Source: Deltaproteobacteria bacterium
Lineage (GTDB): Bacteria > Myxococcota_A > UBA9042 > PHBI01
Reading direction: 5' to 3'
Assembly: GCA_020632715.1 (NCBI GenBank)
Contig: JACKFA010000001.1
Location: 1,240,001-1,304,000 of the forward strand
Length of the DNA stretch: 64,000 nt
In this document: positions 41,296 to 50,286 of the stretch, in pieces
Position numbering within the stretch: position 1 is the first letter of the stretch
Layout of the letters: the number at the start of each line of letters is the position of its first letter
Program-made: the position numbers and the translations under genes
The notes under the pieces: model-generated
Databases searched by the model: none
What the model saw: only the letters and a program-made list of their open reading frames with translations
What the model was told of the DNA's origin: nothing

Positions 41296-41434
41296 CGCGG
41301 GCGGCCACGAGGGCCGCACATTCGGCGCGGGCGGCCACGAGGGCCGCCGTTACGCGGGGATCGTCTCGCGGGCGGCCACGGGGGCCGCACATTCGGCGCG
41401 GGCGGCCACGGGGGCCGCCGTTACGCGGGGATCG
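41296..41434 (-). repeat. 68-bp tandem duplication spanning the M20 peptidase stop codon
   Basis: Copies at 41296-41363 and 41367-41434 (71-base period) differ only by an A/G change in each of two CACGRGGGCC segments. Each copy contains two hairpin-forming GCGGCCACGRGGGCCGC palindromes and one ACGCGGGGATCG, the peptidase's last codons. The peptidase TAA (41423-41421) is in the second copy. Confidence 0.88.
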
Positions 41435-42824
41435 CCGCCAGGACGTCCGCGACGCAGGCCGTCAGGCGCTTCGCGAACGGCACGTGCAGGAACTCGTTCG
41501 GGCCGTGCGCGTTCGACTCCGGCCCGAGGACGCCCGTGATGAGGAACTGCGCCTTCGGGAACTGGTGCGTGAGCATCGGCATGAACGGGATGGTCCCGCC
41601 CTCGCCGATCGCCGCGTAGGGCTTGCCGAAGTGCGCCTCCGACGCCGCGTTCATCGCCGCGTCGAGCCACGGCGCGGTCGCCGGCGCCTCCCAGCCCCAC
41701 GCCCCGTCCTCGGCGTCGAACGTCACCTTCGCGCCGTACGGCGGGTCGCTCGTGAGCGCGGCCTTGAGATCCGCCGTCGCGCGGCGCGGGTCGACGTGCG
41801 GGGGGATCCGCACCGACAGCCGCACCGTCGTGTACGGCCTGAGCACGCTCCCGGCGTTCCCGAGCGCCGGCAGCCCCTCGGCCCCCGTGTACGACACCGT
41901 CGGCCGCCACGTGCGGTTCAGGATGAGCTCGGTCACGTCCTCGTTCATCGGCCGCGTGCCGCCGACCGGCGCGAACTTCGACCAGACCGCGTCGCCGAGC
42001 ACCTTCGCCGCGTGGCGCGCCTGCGCGAGGCGCTCCTCGGGCACCGGCACGTGCAGCGACTCGACGAGCACCCGCCCGGTCTTCGCGTCCTCGATCCGGT
42101 CGAGCAGCTGCCGGATGACGCGGAACGACGACGGCATCACGCCCGAGCAGTCGCCCGAGTGGACGCCGTGCTTCAGGACGTCCACGCGGAGGTCGCCCGC
42201 GAGGAGCCCGCGGAGCGACGTCGTCGCCCAGAGGCGCTCGTAGTCGCCGGCGCCCGAGTCGAGGCACACGACGAGGTCCGGCTCGCCGATGCGCTCGGCG
42301 TACGCCTTCATGTACGCGGGGAGGTCGGGCGAGCCGCTCTCCTCGCTGCACTCGATGGCGGCGACGATGCGCGGGTGCGGCACGCCCTGCGCCTGGAGCG
42401 CCTTGATGGCCGCGACCGACGCGAACACGGCGTAGCCGTCGTCGGCGCCGCCGCGCCCGTAGAGCTTGCCGTCGCGATAGACCGGCTCCCACGGCCCGAG
42501 CCCGGGGTTCCAGCCGGTGAAGGGCGGCTGCTTGTCGAGGTGGCCGTACATGAGCACGGTCCCGGGGCGCTGCCCCTCGACCTCGAGCAGGAGGAGCGGC
42601 GTCCGGCCCGGCAGGCGCACGACCTCGAGCTTGCTCTTCGGGATCGCCTGCTCGGCGACCCAGGCGCGCGCGAGCTCGACCGCGCGGTCCATGTGGCCGG
42701 CGGTGGCCCAGTCCTTGTCGTAGGCCGGGCTCTGGTTCGGGATCCGGATGTAGTCGGTGAGCGCGGGGACGATCGAGTCGTCCCAGAGCGTGTCGACGAG
42801 CTTGCGTGTGGTGGCGGCTTCCAT
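41421..42824 (-). CDS. M20 family metallopeptidase (dipeptidase)
   Basis: 467 residues. Metal-binding motifs in order: LMYGHLDKQPPF near residue 92, GRGGADDGYAVFAS near 124, AIECSEESGSPDL near 156 (catalytic Glu pair), CLDSGAGDYERL near 185, and GPESNAHGPNEFL near 445. The lid or dimerisation domain lies between, with KHGVHSGDCSGVMP. Closest in layout to the CNDP/PepV-like dipeptidase branch with a two-zinc site. Cytoplasmic, no signal peptide. Its 3' end is tandemly duplicated. Hydrolyses di- or oligopeptides; substrate unknown. Confidence 0.93.
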   Translation of the reverse strand: MEAATTRKLVDTLWDDSIVPALTDYIRIPNQSPAYDKDWATAGHMDRAVELARAWVAEQAIPKSKLEVVRLPGRTPLLLLEVEGQRPGTVLMYGHLDKQPPFTGWNPGLGPWEPVYRDGKLYGRGGADDGYAVFASVAAIKALQAQGVPHPRIVAAIECSEESGSPDLPAYMKAYAERIGEPDLVVCLDSGAGDYERLWATTSLRGLLAGDLRVDVLKHGVHSGDCSGVMPSSFRVIRQLLDRIEDAKTGRVLVESLHVPVPEERLAQARHAAKVLGDAVWSKFAPVGGTRPMNEDVTELILNRTWRPTVSYTGAEGLPALGNAGSVLRPYTTVRLSVRIPPHVDPRRATADLKAALTSDPPYGAKVTFDAEDGAWGWEAPATAPWLDAAMNAASEAHFGKPYAAIGEGGTIPFMPMLTHQFPKAQFLITGVLGPESNAHGPNEFLHVPFAKRLTACVADVLAAIPA

Positions 42825-42833
42825 GGCGCGCGA

Positions 42834-43796
42834 CTATACGGGCTCGCCCCCGGAGCGTCCACGACCGGTCGCGAGCTCGGTCGCGAGCCCCGCCTCGCGC
42901 GCGAGGTCGAACGCCGCCCCGAACGCGCCAGGGCGATCGCCCCGGAGCAGCGCGAGGACGCCGCTCAGCGCGGCCTTCTCGCCGCGCAGCAGGGCCCCGG
43001 CGGCGCTGCGGGCGCGACGCGCGGGCGTGTCGTCGCTCGCGAGCCGGATCCGCGCCTGCGAGCGCCCCGAGCCGAGCGCCCAGCGGAGGAGGTAGGCGCG
43101 GCGGAGGCGCGCCGCCGGCACGTGGTGGCGGATGAGCATCGCCGCCTCGAAGGCGACCGGCGCCCCGGCGGCGGCGAGGCGCGCGGCGACGTCGTCGTCC
43201 TCGCCCTGGAGGAGGGCCTCCCCGCGGCGGCCGAGCTCGGGCGCGAAGCCGCCGAGGGCGCGGAGCGTCGCGGCGCGGTAGGCGGCGTTCCCGCCGAAGA
43301 GGCGCCCGTCGTCGACCGCGGCGCGGAGCCCGAGGGCGCCGTGCAGGCGGTCGGGGAGCCACGCGGGCGGCTCGGCCTCCCAGATCGGCAGCACCGGGCC
43401 GGAGAGCGCGGCGAGCGCGCCGTCCTCGGCGAAGCGCCGCGCGATGACGGCGACCCAGCCCGGGTCGGCGACGGCGTCGTCGTCGAGGTACGCGACGACC
43501 GGCGCCCGCGCCTCCGCCAGCGCCCGGTTGCGCGCGTGGGAGAGGCCGACGCGCGGCTCGAAGGCGTAGCGCAACCGGGGCCCCGTGGGGGGCGCCGCGG
43601 CGATGAGGTCGTCGACGACGCGCCTCGTCGGGTCGCTCGAGTCGTTGTCGACCACGAGGACCTCGAAGGCGCCTGCGTCGTCGCCCTGCGCCAGCAGGCT
43701 CGCGACGGCGCGCGGCAGGTAGCGCGCGGCGCGGTTCCGCGTGCAGATGACCGCCGTGACGGCCGGCGCGACGGAGCTCGGCGCCTCACTCGCCAT
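42834..43796 (-). CDS. GT2-type glycosyltransferase
   Basis: 320 residues. GT-A motifs: AVICTRNRAARYLPRAVASL, EVLVVDNDSSDPTRRVVDDL, RNRALAEARAPVVAYLDDDA (DXD) and VADPGWVAVIARRF. Then FGGNAAYRAATLRALGGFAPEL and GEDDDVAARLAAAGAPVAFE are the family's acceptor and ED motifs. Its start lies 11 bases inside the end of the thioredoxin-fold lipoprotein gene and its stop nine bases before the peptidase start, so it belongs to a tightly packed minus-strand run. The C-terminal 90 residues are helical and may bind the membrane. Confidence 0.9.
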   Translation of the reverse strand: MASEAPSSVAPAVTAVICTRNRAARYLPRAVASLLAQGDDAGAFEVLVVDNDSSDPTRRVVDDLIAAAPPTGPRLRYAFEPRVGLSHARNRALAEARAPVVAYLDDDAVADPGWVAVIARRFAEDGALAALSGPVLPIWEAEPPAWLPDRLHGALGLRAAVDDGRLFGGNAAYRAATLRALGGFAPELGRRGEALLQGEDDDVAARLAAAGAPVAFEAAMLIRHHVPAARLRRAYLLRWALGSGRSQARIRLASDDTPARRARSAAGALLRGEKAALSGVLALLRGDRPGAFGAAFDLAREAGLATELATGRGRSGGEPV

Positions 43797-44283
43797 GGAA
43801 GAAGCGCTCGAAGATCGGGGCCATGGCGGCGGGCGTCGGCGCCGTGAGGTCGGCCGAGGTGAGGTGACGGTCGCCCGCGCGGCCGTCCGGCCCGGCGGCG
43901 ACCACGAGCGGCACGCTCGACGTCGGGTAGCCGAGCGCCTCGAGCTCGTCGCGGTGATGATCGATGTCGACCCGCAGGACGAACGTCCGCGAGAACGCCT
44001 CGCGCATCCGCGGGTCCGCCATCGAGCGGTGGATCGCGAGCGCCGGCTCCGACCAGCTGGCGTAGAGCTCGACGTACACGCGCTGATCGGCCTCCCGAGC
44101 GCGCTCCCCCGCGGTGGCCAGCGCGGCCGCGAGGTCGTCCCCGGGCCCGAGCGTCACAACCGTCCCTGGCGGCGCCGCCGGCGTCGCGCCGTCACCAGCG
44201 TCCGCCGCGCCCTTCCCGCCGCGGCACGCCGCGAGGAGCACCGCGACAGAGAGCAGCCAGGCGACGCGGCGCGCGGCTACCAC
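43786..44283 (-). CDS. Thioredoxin-fold lipoprotein lacking the CxxC pair
   Basis: 165 residues from GTG 44283, overlapping the DUF2804 gene's stop by seven bases. A lipoprotein signal (ARRVAWLLSVAVLLAAC) is followed by a thioredoxin-like domain: DQRVYVELYASWSEPALAIH, MREAFSRTFVLRVDIDHHRD and then GYPTSSVPLVVAAGPDGR with the cis-Pro. Where a redox protein would have WCxxC, this one reads WSEPA, so it cannot do dithiol chemistry. Probably a binding or scaffold role in the envelope. A start at the next internal codon is not excluded. Confidence 0.78.
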   Translation of the reverse strand: MVAARRVAWLLSVAVLLAACRGGKGAADAGDGATPAAPPGTVVTLGPGDDLAAALATAGERAREADQRVYVELYASWSEPALAIHRSMADPRMREAFSRTFVLRVDIDHHRDELEALGYPTSSVPLVVAAGPDGRAGDRHLTSADLTAPTPAAMAPIFERFFHGE

Positions 44284-45305
44284 TTGAGGTCCCGCGCCTC
44301 GCAGAGCCCGTAGACGCTCTCGACCGCGGCCTCGATCCCGTCCGCGGACGTCACGTGGCCGTCGAAGCGGCCGACCGCGCGCACGACGCGCGTCTTGACG
44401 ACGCCGACGTTGACCGCGTCGACGCGGTGCCCGTGCGGCGAGAAGCGGAGCTCCGTGCCCTCGGCGGTGCGGATGGTCCAGCGGTCGCGCCCCGGGTCCG
44501 CGCCGAGCTCGAACGTCGGCGCAGACGCGGCGCGGAGGCTCTTCGAGACCCAGGCCGCGGCGTCGGCGGCGCCGCCGACGTGGGGCGCGTCGGAGAGCGC
44601 GAAGGCGATGGGCGACCCGCCGAGGTCGACGCCGAGCCCCACGGCGCTCTGCCAGGCGACGGCGTGCCCGAAGAAGGCGTTCGTGTACTCGAGCGAGGCG
44701 AGGCCGCGCTCGAACGTGTGCCGCAGCCCCTTCGCTTCGACGACGCCGTCGACGCGAAGGGCGCCATGCCGCTGCGTCAGGCCCGGACCTCCCTCGGGCG
44801 ACACGCCGATGGCGGTCACGGCGGGCGGCGTTCCGGCGGTGTCGAGGTGGAGGTCCACGTCGAACCCGGGCCAGCGCCCGGTGAGGCGGAAGGCCGACTG
44901 CCCGCGCCCGCGCCGGAGGCGGAGCTGCGCCCACGGGAGGCGCATGGAGGCGTCGGCCCCCTCGCCGGCCTTCGGGCCGACGACGAGCGTCGTGAGCGGC
45001 GCCCCGAGCCCGCCGTGGTGGGCGAGCGTGTCGCCGGTGGCGCCGTCGACGAGCCAGGCCCAGCCGTAGCCGCCGTAGCCCTGGTCGACGATGGCGGCGA
45101 CGAGCTGGAGGCGCCCGTCGGAGACGAGCACCTGGAACCAGCGCTTGCGGGTGAGGGCGCGCTGCACCTGCCCCTTGAGCCAGCCCTTGGGGTAGCCCCA
45201 GCGGACCTCGTCGAAGGCGCCTTCGTACTGGCCGACGCGCGGGGCGAGCGCGGCGTCGACGGGCGCGTCGGGGAGCGGCGGGAGGTGGCCGGCGGTGATG
45301 CTCAT
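44277..45305 (-). CDS. DUF2804 family protein
   Basis: 342 residues from ATG 45305 with AGGAGA upstream; the ATG overlaps the preceding gene's stop (ATGA). Conserved DUF2804-type blocks: RWGYPKGWLKGQVQRALTRK, FQVLVSDGRLQLVAAIVDQG, YTNAFFGHAVAWQSAVGLGV and a C-terminal VVRAVGRFDGHVTSADG. The family is a lipocalin-like beta-barrel of unknown function, soluble and without signal peptide. Neighbours upstream (alkyltransferase-like protein, dehalogenase-like hydrolase) suggest a small-molecule or stress context but do not define it. Confidence 0.85.
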   Translation of the reverse strand: MSITAGHLPPLPDAPVDAALAPRVGQYEGAFDEVRWGYPKGWLKGQVQRALTRKRWFQVLVSDGRLQLVAAIVDQGYGGYGWAWLVDGATGDTLAHHGGLGAPLTTLVVGPKAGEGADASMRLPWAQLRLRRGRGQSAFRLTGRWPGFDVDLHLDTAGTPPAVTAIGVSPEGGPGLTQRHGALRVDGVVEAKGLRHTFERGLASLEYTNAFFGHAVAWQSAVGLGVDLGGSPIAFALSDAPHVGGAADAAAWVSKSLRAASAPTFELGADPGRDRWTIRTAEGTELRFSPHGHRVDAVNVGVVKTRVVRAVGRFDGHVTSADGIEAAVESVYGLCEARDLKW

Positions 45306-45689
45306 GGGGTCTCCTGATCGGGCGCGGCGTCGGCAGGGCCGGGATCCGGATAGGTGTACCGGAGACGGGCGAAGTCGGCGATGCGTCCTTCGTCGTCGAA
45401 GGCGACGCCCTCGGCGGCGAGGCGCTGCGACTGCACGGTGGCGCGCCCGTCCTGCCCGCGGACGCTGACGCGACCGCGCCCGTTGACGACGCGGTGCCAG
45501 GGGACGGGCCCGTGGACGCGCTCGTCGAGGGCGTTGAGCGCCCACCCGACGTGGCGCGCGACGCGCGGCGAGCCGAGCACCGTGGCGACGTCGCCGTAGG
45601 TCGTCAGGCGCCCGCGCGGCACGCGCAGGACCACCTCGTAGACCTGGGCGTGGAAGCCCGGGCCGACGACGCGCTGCTCGAGGTCGCGG

Positions 45690-45703
<14 letters not shown>
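45302..45703 (-). CDS. Alkyltransferase-like (ATL/MGMT-like) DNA-binding protein
   Basis: 133 residues. It aligns with the C-terminal DNA-binding domain of O6-alkylguanine transferases: VYEVVLRVPRGRLTTYGDVA, HVGWALNALDERVHGPVPWH and RVVNGRGRVSVRGQDGR. The alkyl-acceptor motif PCHR is PWHR here, so the cysteine is absent. This is the hallmark of ATL proteins, which bind alkylated guanine and pass the lesion to nucleotide-excision repair without removing it. Start overlaps the end of the hydrolase gene by 14 bases; the stop overlaps the DUF2804 start. Confidence 0.9.
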
Positions 45704-46610
<907 letters not shown>

Positions 46611-46700
46611 GGGGGCTCCGTCGTTCGGTGACCTCGGGAGTCTCCCGCTACCGCGTGCGGGGGCGGCTCGCAAGGGATGCGTGCGAGGCCGACCGCGCGG

Positions 46701-47873
<1,173 letters not shown>

Positions 47874-47975
47874 GGCGCCGACCCTGCCCGACCCGAGCGC
47901 TGAGAAGCAAGCGAGACAACACTGAACCATTCGATGAACCATCACCCAGCCTGAACCAGACCGCCGAGTCCGCCA

Positions 47976-48032
47976 ACAGTCCCCGGGGACTGTGCGAGCG
48001 GACTACCCGAACCAACAGTCCCCGGGGCCTGT
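47976..48032. repeat. Two copies of 18-bp palindrome ACAGTCCCCGGGGACTGT (left end)
   Basis: A perfect copy lies at 47976-47993 and a copy with one changed base (ACAGTCCCCGGGGCCTGT) at 48015-48032. The same palindrome occurs twice at the far side of the HNH locus (50189-50206, 50249-50266). Confidence 0.92.
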
Positions 48033-48135
48033 GCGGTCGGCCGGCCGGGCTCCGCAGTTCCCGGTGCGTGAACGACACGGGCGTCGTCGTCCACGCCGTC
48101 CTCCAGACGAACCCGACGGGGAGAACCAGCAGCAG

Positions 48136-48379
48136 CAGGCGCGGTGGAGATGTGGGAAACCCGGTGGTCGGCGGCCGCAGGCCGCCGCCCGCCGGGTTTT
48201 CCAAGGCGATGTGGGCAACTCGCGGCGCCGCGCCCGGAGGGCGCGGAGTCGCGAGTTGTCCAAGGGGGTGTGGGCGGCCTCGTGGGCTGCCTCGGGGCGC
48301 CGGGGGCGTCAGCCCCTGGCGTCCCGGGGCAGTCCACAGGCCGTCCACGCCCCCGTCATCGCCGTCATCTCCACGGCGC
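48136..48379 (+). repeat. Left hairpin array
   Basis: Order: linker GGTGGAGATGTGG; hairpin 1 with arms AAACCCGG (48157-48164) and CCGGGTTT (48192-48199) plus inner GGCGGCC/GGCCGCC; linker TTCCAAGGCGATGTGGGCAA; hairpin 2 with arms CAACTCGCG (48216-48224) and CGCGAGTTG (48250-48258); linker TCCAAGGGGGTGTGGGCGGC; hairpin 3 closing CTGCC/GGCAG; linker CCGTCATCGCCGTCATCTCC. The last part overlaps the 3' end of the HNH gene. Confidence 0.85.
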
Positions 48380-49615
48380 GGTAGCGCCGCGGTGTCCCAT
48401 CGCGCCCGCGTCACCACAACCGCCCGATCCGTCGCCGCCGGCCCGCCCGCCGTCCGCCCGCCGCCGAGCGACGCGGCTCCGAACGAGCTCCTCGCCGAGC
48501 GAGCGTCGCGCGGCGGCCTGGTTGTGCGCGTTGCAGAGCACCCGGCCGTTCTCGGCGACGCTGGCTCCGCCATGGGCCCAGGGCTCCACGTGGTCGAGCG
48601 TCAGCCAGCGCGTCTCGCCGCAGCGCGCGCCGGTCACCCGGTCGACGTGGCTGCACTGGAGCCCGTCGCGCGCGACGACCGCGCGCCGGTCGGCCTTCGG
48701 GAAGGTCCGCGGCGCCTTCGCCGGCGTCTCCCTCGACGTCGCGGCCTTCGGCTCCCGGGCCTTCCGCGGCTTCGCGCCGACGCCGAAGCGCTCTTTCATG
48801 AGCTTCGCCTCGAGGAGCTCGAGCGCGGCGTCGAGCAGCCCCTCGACGGAGCGCGCCTCGGGGCTCCGGTGGCTCGTGAGCGCGGCGAGCCGGGCGAGGC
48901 GGTCGCGGGTCGCGCTGCCGATCGTGACGGTCAGCTTGTGACGCTCGGCCGAGAGCGGCGCGACGTCGGCGCGGCGGTCGACCTTCGCCGGTGCCGGAGT
49001 GGGAGTGGGAGCGGGAGCGGACGCGGAGGTCTCCTTGGGCCCCGGCGCGCTCCTCACGACCGGAGCGGCCGACGACAGCGGCAGCGACGCCGTCGCCGCC
49101 GCCGTGGTGCGCGACGGCGCAGGCAGCCTCCGGATCGACGGCGCCACGTCCGGCCGCGGGAACCGCGCCGCGAGGAGCGCCTCGATCTCGCGCTTGGACC
49201 TGCCGCACGCGGCGTCGATGAGCGCCCGCGCGTTGTCGTCGGTGAGCTTCGCCGCGAGGAGCACGACCCCCGCGAGGTGCAGCCGCCCAGCGCGGACCCG
49301 GTCGAGCAGGAGCGGGAACCGACGCGCCGCCCGCGCGGCCTGGATCTTCTTCGCGGCCTCTCCCTCGGACCAGTTCAGCTCCCCGAGGCAGTAGGAGAAC
49401 AGCGAGCCGTAGGCCTTCTCGGACCAGGCGTCGGTGCGGTCGACCTCGCCGAGGAGGCGCAGGACGTCGGCCGTCTTCTCGAACGACGCCGCCGCGTGGC
49501 GGGCGAGCTCGGCGAGGAGCGCGTGAGGCTTCGTCGGGTGGGGGGCCGTGGCGACAGCCTCGGACTGCGGCTTCGTGGCGAGGAGATGCGGTTCTGGCGT
49601 CGTGGCGGCGTGCAT
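48365..49615 (-). CDS. HNH endonuclease with DUF222-like N-terminal helical region
   Basis: 416 residues. N-terminal helical part: KPHALLAELARHAAASFEKT, then YGSLFSYCLGELNWSEGEAA, KKIQAARAARRFPLLLDRVR, GRLHLAGVVLLAAKLTDDNA and SKREIEALLAARFPRPDVAP. This is a recognisable family of multicopy HNH proteins in delta-type and planctomycete genomes, comparable in plan to mycobacterial 13E12 repeat proteins. A Pro/Ala/Ser linker and second helical block follow. The nuclease is at about 320-375: RDGLQCSHVDRVTGARCGET, RWLTLDHVEPWAHGGASVAE and NGRVLCNAHNQ, with the zinc Cys residues and catalytic His. The final ten or so codons lie in the left hairpin array. TATAAG about 40 bases upstream may be its -10. 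Confidence 0.88.
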   Translation of the reverse strand: MHAATTPEPHLLATKPQSEAVATAPHPTKPHALLAELARHAAASFEKTADVLRLLGEVDRTDAWSEKAYGSLFSYCLGELNWSEGEAAKKIQAARAARRFPLLLDRVRAGRLHLAGVVLLAAKLTDDNARALIDAACGRSKREIEALLAARFPRPDVAPSIRRLPAPSRTTAAATASLPLSSAAPVVRSAPGPKETSASAPAPTPTPAPAKVDRRADVAPLSAERHKLTVTIGSATRDRLARLAALTSHRSPEARSVEGLLDAALELLEAKLMKERFGVGAKPRKAREPKAATSRETPAKAPRTFPKADRRAVVARDGLQCSHVDRVTGARCGETRWLTLDHVEPWAHGGASVAENGRVLCNAHNQAAARRSLGEELVRSRVARRRADGGRAGGDGSGGCGDAGAMGHRGATAPWR

Positions 49616-49654
49616 TGGGCCGTGCTCCGGGTGGCTCTTGGTGGGTCGAATTCC

Positions 49655-49660
49655 CTTATA
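49655..49660 (-). promoter_or_regulatory. Candidate -10 (TATAAG) of the HNH gene
   Basis: TATAAG on the minus strand, 40 bases before the ATG at 49615, in otherwise GC-rich DNA; no convincing -35. The 670-base gap (49616-50286) also holds an A/T-richer stretch (49845-49880), the right hairpin array and two palindromes, but no credible gene. Confidence 0.45.
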
Positions 49661-49896
49661 GCACGGGGTCTTGGCGGGAGGTTTCGCCCCTCCAGGACGC
49701 TCCAGGATCGACGAACGACCCCTCGTCCTCCTCGCGCGGTGGCTTCGCCTCGATCAGCGCGCTGTGCGGGCTCATGGGGCTCATCCCGGCCATTCTGGCG
49801 GAGATCTGGCTGTCCCGCGGTGGTCGGTCGCTAAACCCGTCAAGCGGAAAATGGCGTGTTTCTCGAATTGTTCGTTGACAGCGCCGGGCTCCGTGG

Positions 49897-50142
49897 GCGC
49901 CGTGGAGATGCCGGCGATGACGGGGGTATGGACGGCCTGGGGACAGCCCTCCGGTCGCAGCGGGCTCCGCCCGCCGCGACCTCCGGCCTGCCCCCGAGGC
50001 CGCCCACACCCCCTTGGACAACTCGGCGGCGACGCCCTCCGGGCGCCGACCGCCGAGTTGCCCACATCGCCTTGGAAAACCTTGGGTCCGGCCGGCCTTC
50101 GGCCCGCCGGACCCAAGGTTTTCCACATCTCCACGGCGCCTG
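49897..50142 (-). repeat. Right hairpin array (inverted copy of the left one)
   Basis: Read on the minus strand it repeats the left array's linkers nearly base for base (GTGGAGATGTGG, TTCCAAGGCGATGTGGGCAA, TCCAAGGGGGTGTGGGCGGC) but with different stems. Hairpin 1 is a perfect 19-bp stem at 50074-50124 (arm GGAAAACCTTGGGTCCGGC). Hairpin 2 has arms CAACTCGGCGG (50019-50029) and CCGCCGAGTTG (50050-50060). Hairpin 3 contains GGTCGC and GCGACC. Pairing is kept although stem sequences differ from the left array. Confidence 0.88.
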
Positions 50143-50188
50143 CGGCGGCTGCTTTTTCCCTTCGGGTCGCTTGCGCGGGCTTCCCTCC

Positions 50189-50266
50189 GCAGTCCCCGGG
50201 GACCGTTCACGCCCGCGACCGCTCTCCACGTTGAGAGCCGCGTACTCGACAGTCCCCGGGGACTGT
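50189..50266. repeat. Two copies of the 18-bp palindrome (right end)
   Basis: An imperfect copy (GCAGTCCCCGGGGACCGT) is at 50189-50206 and a perfect ACAGTCCCCGGGGACTGT at 50249-50266, mirroring the pair at the left end. Confidence 0.92.
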
Positions 50267-50286
50267 CCCGTGAACGGCGTTCACGT

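Larger units (their letters stand above)
47976..50266. mobile_element. Candidate composite element: HNH gene between inverted hairpin arrays and palindromes
   Basis: From both outer edges inward the order is the same: two 18-bp palindromes, a variable spacer, then a ~245-bp array with conserved linkers and variable hairpin stems. The two sides are inverted relative to each other, with one HNH endonuclease gene inside. Target-site duplications were not identified, so mobility is inference. No transposase, RuvC/IscB or reverse transcriptase is present. Confidence 0.6.

Noticed and set aside
41484..43847. Long plus-strand frame (787 codons) opposite the M20 peptidase and GT2 genes
   Set aside because: Arg/Glu/Val/Ala-rich composition with no motif, antisense to genes with complete catalytic motifs: a typical GC shadow.
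48365..49615. IscB/HEARO or TnpB-type RNA-guided nuclease
   Set aside because: The protein has an HNH motif but no RuvC segments or bridge helix, and its N-terminal half is the helical DUF222-like type.
48136..50142. The hairpin arrays as a CRISPR locus
   Set aside because: Repeats are not evenly spaced direct repeats with unique spacers. They are one multi-hairpin module present twice, inverted, and no cas gene is present.
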